Below, piece by piece: positions 13,273 through 15,719 of a DNA stretch of 15,719 nucleotides. The stretch spans positions 1 to 15,719 of the forward strand of contig NZ_JBGSXS010000280.1 of assembly GCF_041751335.1 (NCBI RefSeq), read 5' to 3'. Position numbers and translations under genes: made by a program. The notes under the pieces were generated by a model. The model saw only the letters and a list, made by a program, of their open reading frames with translations. It did no database searches and had not been told where the DNA came from. The stretch is from Aquiflexum sp041751335 (GTDB lineage: Bacteria > Bacteroidota > Bacteroidia > Cytophagales > Cyclobacteriaceae). How positions within the stretch are numbered: the stretch's first letter is position 1; every line of letters begins with the position of its first letter.

Positions 13273-14016
13273 TTAGACACTTTTAAAAAATTCTCTGTTC
13301 ATCATAACAATGTGAGAAATAGAAATACTTTGGGGACAGACTGCCTCGCAGGCCTCTGTAAAAGAACAAGCACCAAACCCTTCTTTATCCATTTGTTCTA
13401 CCATAGATACAGCCCTCTTTTTGGCTTCCTGTTTCCCTTGCGGAAGCAATACCAAATGACTTATTTTAGCGGAGGTGAAAAGGGCCGCACTTGCGTTTTT
13501 ACATACTGCAACACATGCACCACATCCGATGCATGATGCAGCATCAAAGGCTCTTTCGGCTTGGTCATGGCTAATAAGTATTCCGTTGGCCTCAGGTGCC
13601 TGACCTGTATTGACACTTATGTAGCCCCCTTTTCCAATTATCCTGTCAAGCGCCTTTCGGTCTACACAAAGATCCTTTTTGATCGGGAATGCTTTGGCAC
13701 GGAATGGTTCAAGGTAAAGAACATCACCATCTTTGAAGCTTCTTAAATGAGTTTGACAGGTTGTGGCATGTTCTTCAGGGCTTTGTACATGCCCATTAAT
13801 GACAAATCCACACTGTCCACAAATCCCTTCCCTACAGTCGGAATCAAAAGCAATCGGATCTTTTCTTTCCTTAATTAATCTATCATTCAAATGATCAAGC
13901 ATTTCAGGCACTGACATGTGGCTGTCAAGGTCTTCAAGTACATAGGTTTCAAATCGGCCTTTGGTATGTGTATCGGATTGTCTCCAAATATGTAATGTCA
14001 ATTTCATTTTACTCAT
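13273..14016 (-). CDS. sdhB: Succinate dehydrogenase / fumarate reductase iron-sulfur subunit
   Basis: A 247-residue subunit that carries electrons from the flavoprotein to the membrane quinone site. The N-terminal ferredoxin-like domain has the [2Fe-2S] cysteines C61, C66, C69 and C87 (C-R-E-G-I-C-G-Q-C, then T-C-Q-T-H). The C-terminal domain has C162, C165, C168 and C172 (C-I-G-C-G-A-C-V-A-V-C) and C217, C223 and C227; by family, [4Fe-4S] uses C162, C165, C168 and C227, and [3Fe-4S] the other three. The start ATG overlaps the sdhA stop as ATGA (14016-14013), which supports this start over the internal Met4. The order sdhA then sdhB, and the protein character, fit the B-type enzymes with a single five-helix cytochrome b subunit, whose gene would lie beyond the right edge. 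Confidence 0.96.
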   Translation of the reverse strand: MSKMKLTLHIWRQSDTHTKGRFETYVLEDLDSHMSVPEMLDHLNDRLIKERKDPIAFDSDCREGICGQCGFVINGHVQSPEEHATTCQTHLRSFKDGDVLYLEPFRAKAFPIKKDLCVDRKALDRIIGKGGYISVNTGQAPEANGILISHDQAERAFDAASCIGCGACVAVCKNASAALFTSAKISHLVLLPQGKQEAKKRAVSMVEQMDKEGFGACSFTEACEAVCPQSISISHIVMMNREFFKSV

Positions 14017-15719
14017 TTATAGCTCCTTTCACTGATTTTGATGGATACAAATTCAAGCATTTCTTTATGTAAACTATATTCACCTTCTAGTGTGCTTTCC
14101 CAAACAGATACAAATTTAAAATCTTCGTCATTCCGTTTTGCTTCTCCCTCCTCTGTTTGATGTTCCACACGAAAGTGTGCGCCACATGATTCCTCTCTCT
14201 GAAGGGCATCTTCTACAATCAATTGGGATAGTTCAAGATAATCTTCGACCCGTCCGGCTTTTTCGAGTTCGAAATTGATGACATCTAATGAACCTGACAC
14301 AACAAGATCTTTGTAAAATGACTCTTGGAGCGCTTTCAGTTCTTTCTTGGCCTCCAATAATTCTGATCTTTTTCTTGAAAGACCACATTTGGTGTACAGT
14401 ACTTTTCCCAATGCTTTATGGAATTCTTCTGCTGTGGTATTACCTTGAACCGATAAAAGCCTGGTCAGGCGAAGCTTTGTTTCTTTGATTGATTTTTCAG
14501 CGTTTGGAGTAGTCAGGTTTTCGATTGGTTTTTCACCTGCCAGATAATTCATGACCGTATGGGGAGCAATGAAATACCCATCGACACAGGCCTGTAGAAG
14601 TGAATTGGCTCCCAATCTGTTTGCCCCATGGTCTGCAAAGTTGGCTTCTCCAAGCACAAAAAGTCCTTCGAGATTGCTCATCAGTTCGTAATCGACCCAT
14701 AATCCCCCCATGGAAAAATGAGCAGAGGGAGAAATCATCATGGGCTCCTGATAAGCATCCATTCCTGTGATTTTTTTATACATGTCAAAAAGGTTACCGT
14801 ACTTCTTGACAATGACATCTTTCCCGTCTCTTTTTATTGCATCATTAAAATCCAGATAGACTGCATTTCTAAGGGGGCCGATTCCATGACCTGCATCAAT
14901 CTGTTCCTTTGCAGCCCTTGAGGAAATGTCCCTTGGAGCAAGATTGCCAAACGAAGGGTATTTTCTCTCCAAATAATAGTCCCGCTCTTCTTCGGGTATT
15001 TCTCCTGGGGTTCTGTTTTCCATTGGTTTTTTAGGAACCCAAATCCTTCCGTCATTTCTTAGGGATTCAGACATCAGCGTCAATTTAGACTGATATTCAC
15101 CCATCTGCGGAAGAGAGGTGGGATGAAACTGGGTCCAGCTTGGTGCTCCAAAAAATGCCCCTTTTTTTTGTGCCCGCCAAATGGCAGTCGCATTACAGTT
15201 CATTGCCAATGTAGAAAGGTAATAGATTTTTCCATATCCCCCAGTGGCCAAAATCACGGCATCGGCCATATGGCTTTTGATCTGACCGGTATCAAGATTT
15301 CTGCTTACGATCCCTTTGGCTTTCCCCTCTTCCAGGATAAGGTCCAACATCTCATGTCTTGTATGGATGGTCAACAGACCGACTTCCGATTGCCTTATAA
15401 GCGCCTGATAGGCACCTTGCAGCAATTGCTGTCCTGTTTGTCCACGGGCATAAAAGGTCCTGCTGACCTGCACACCACCAAATGATCTATTGCTGAGATA
15501 GCCGCTATATTCACGTGCAAAAGGGACACCCTGTGCTACAGCTTGGTCAATTAAACCCAGGGAACATTCTGCCATCCGGTAAACATTTGCTTCCCGCGAA
15601 CGGAAATCCCCGCCTTTGACAGTATCATAAAACATCCGCCATATACTGTCTCCGTCATTTTTATAATCCTTGGCCGCATTGATACCGCCCTGGGCAGCTA
15701 CACTGTGTGCCCTTCTTGG
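14013..15719 (-). CDS. sdhA: Succinate dehydrogenase / fumarate reductase flavoprotein subunit, 5' end beyond the window
   Basis: 568 residues are visible; the frame is open through the right edge, so the N terminus (FAD Rossmann motif) is missing. An ATG at 15635 is internal, because the 28 codons upstream of it encode the conserved R-A-H-S-V-A-A-Q-G-G-I-N-A-A-K block, whose His is the one that binds FAD covalently in this family. Further hallmarks are F-Y-D-T-V-K-G-G-D-F-R, the Q-F-H-P-T-S-L-P substrate loop, the P-R-D-I-S-S-R-A segment with the proton-transfer Arg, and G-A-N-R-L-G-A-N-S-L-L near the FAD site. The enzyme oxidises succinate to fumarate in the TCA cycle; direction cannot be told from sequence. 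It is coupled to sdhB by ATGA. The C-terminal helical and capping parts are complete. Confidence 0.97.
   Translation of the reverse strand, partial: PRRAHSVAAQGGINAAKDYKNDGDSIWRMFYDTVKGGDFRSREANVYRMAECSLGLIDQAVAQGVPFAREYSGYLSNRSFGGVQVSRTFYARGQTGQQLLQGAYQALIRQSEVGLLTIHTRHEMLDLILEEGKAKGIVSRNLDTGQIKSHMADAVILATGGYGKIYYLSTLAMNCNATAIWRAQKKGAFFGAPSWTQFHPTSLPQMGEYQSKLTLMSESLRNDGRIWVPKKPMENRTPGEIPEEERDYYLERKYPSFGNLAPRDISSRAAKEQIDAGHGIGPLRNAVYLDFNDAIKRDGKDVIVKKYGNLFDMYKKITGMDAYQEPMMISPSAHFSMGGLWVDYELMSNLEGLFVLGEANFADHGANRLGANSLLQACVDGYFIAPHTVMNYLAGEKPIENLTTPNAEKSIKETKLRLTRLLSVQGNTTAEEFHKALGKVLYTKCGLSRKRSELLEAKKELKALQESFYKDLVVSGSLDVINFELEKAGRVEDYLELSQLIVEDALQREESCGAHFRVEHQTEEGEAKRNDEDFKFVSVWESTLEGEYSLHKEMLEFVSIKISERSYK

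Noticed and set aside
15123..15485. Plus-strand open frame of 120 codons opposite sdhA
   Set aside because: Antisense to a highly conserved part of sdhA, with no promoter or recognisable product.

Overview
The window is AT-rich chromosomal DNA from a member of the Bacteroidota, most likely an order Cytophagales (Cyclobacteriaceae-like) bacterium. Supporting signs are promoters of the phylum-specific TTTG / TAnnTTTG type (158-188 and 9416-9448 are clear examples), A-rich leaders mostly without strong Shine-Dalgarno sites, a Bacteroidota-style SUF operon, a B-type succinate dehydrogenase/fumarate reductase, and Sec-type exported proteins. The genus assignment is inference from protein character, not from a database search. 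I see no tRNA, rRNA, CRISPR array, insertion sequence or phage gene.

Layout from left to right. At the left edge (minus strand) is the first 17 codons of a probable DEAD-box RNA helicase, with its promoter and a structured leader. Next come an acyl-CoA-binding protein and citrate synthase (gltA), each on its own minus-strand unit ended by a hairpin terminator. Positions 2345-8337 hold a compact seven-gene minus-strand operon in transcription order sufB, sufC, sufD, sufS, sufE, a DUF59/SufT-like gene and a BrxA/BrxB-type bacilliredoxin, ended by a UUCG-loop terminator. Upstream of it is an Lrp/AsnC regulator, also on minus. A 378-base divergent region then separates that regulator from two plus-strand genes: a small exported protein with a TonB-C-like tail and a large secreted M14-type zinc carboxypeptidase-like protein. 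A minus-strand beta-barrel-like outer membrane protein follows. The right edge is sdhB and the N-terminally truncated sdhA (minus strand, ATGA overlap).

Functionally the core of the window is iron-sulfur cluster assembly and central carbon metabolism. SufS and SufE mobilise sulfur from cysteine, SufBCD builds the cluster, the DUF59 protein probably helps maturation or delivery, and the bacilliredoxin may keep thiols of the machinery reduced. SdhB, with seven cluster-binding cysteines in its two C-terminal motifs and four in the N-terminal one, is an obvious client. SdhAB and citrate synthase are TCA-cycle enzymes.

Most of the window is ordinary housekeeping DNA. The points that deserve a second look are small: a helicase leader with two mutually exclusive hairpins, one of which buries the ribosome binding site; a symmetric four-copy ACCAAA array with 31-base spacing upstream of the Lrp gene; an orphan intrinsic terminator in that same divergent region; the bacilliredoxin built into the suf operon; and an M14-type peptidase whose third zinc-ligand histidine appears to be Asp. 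I did not find a complete undescribed system.
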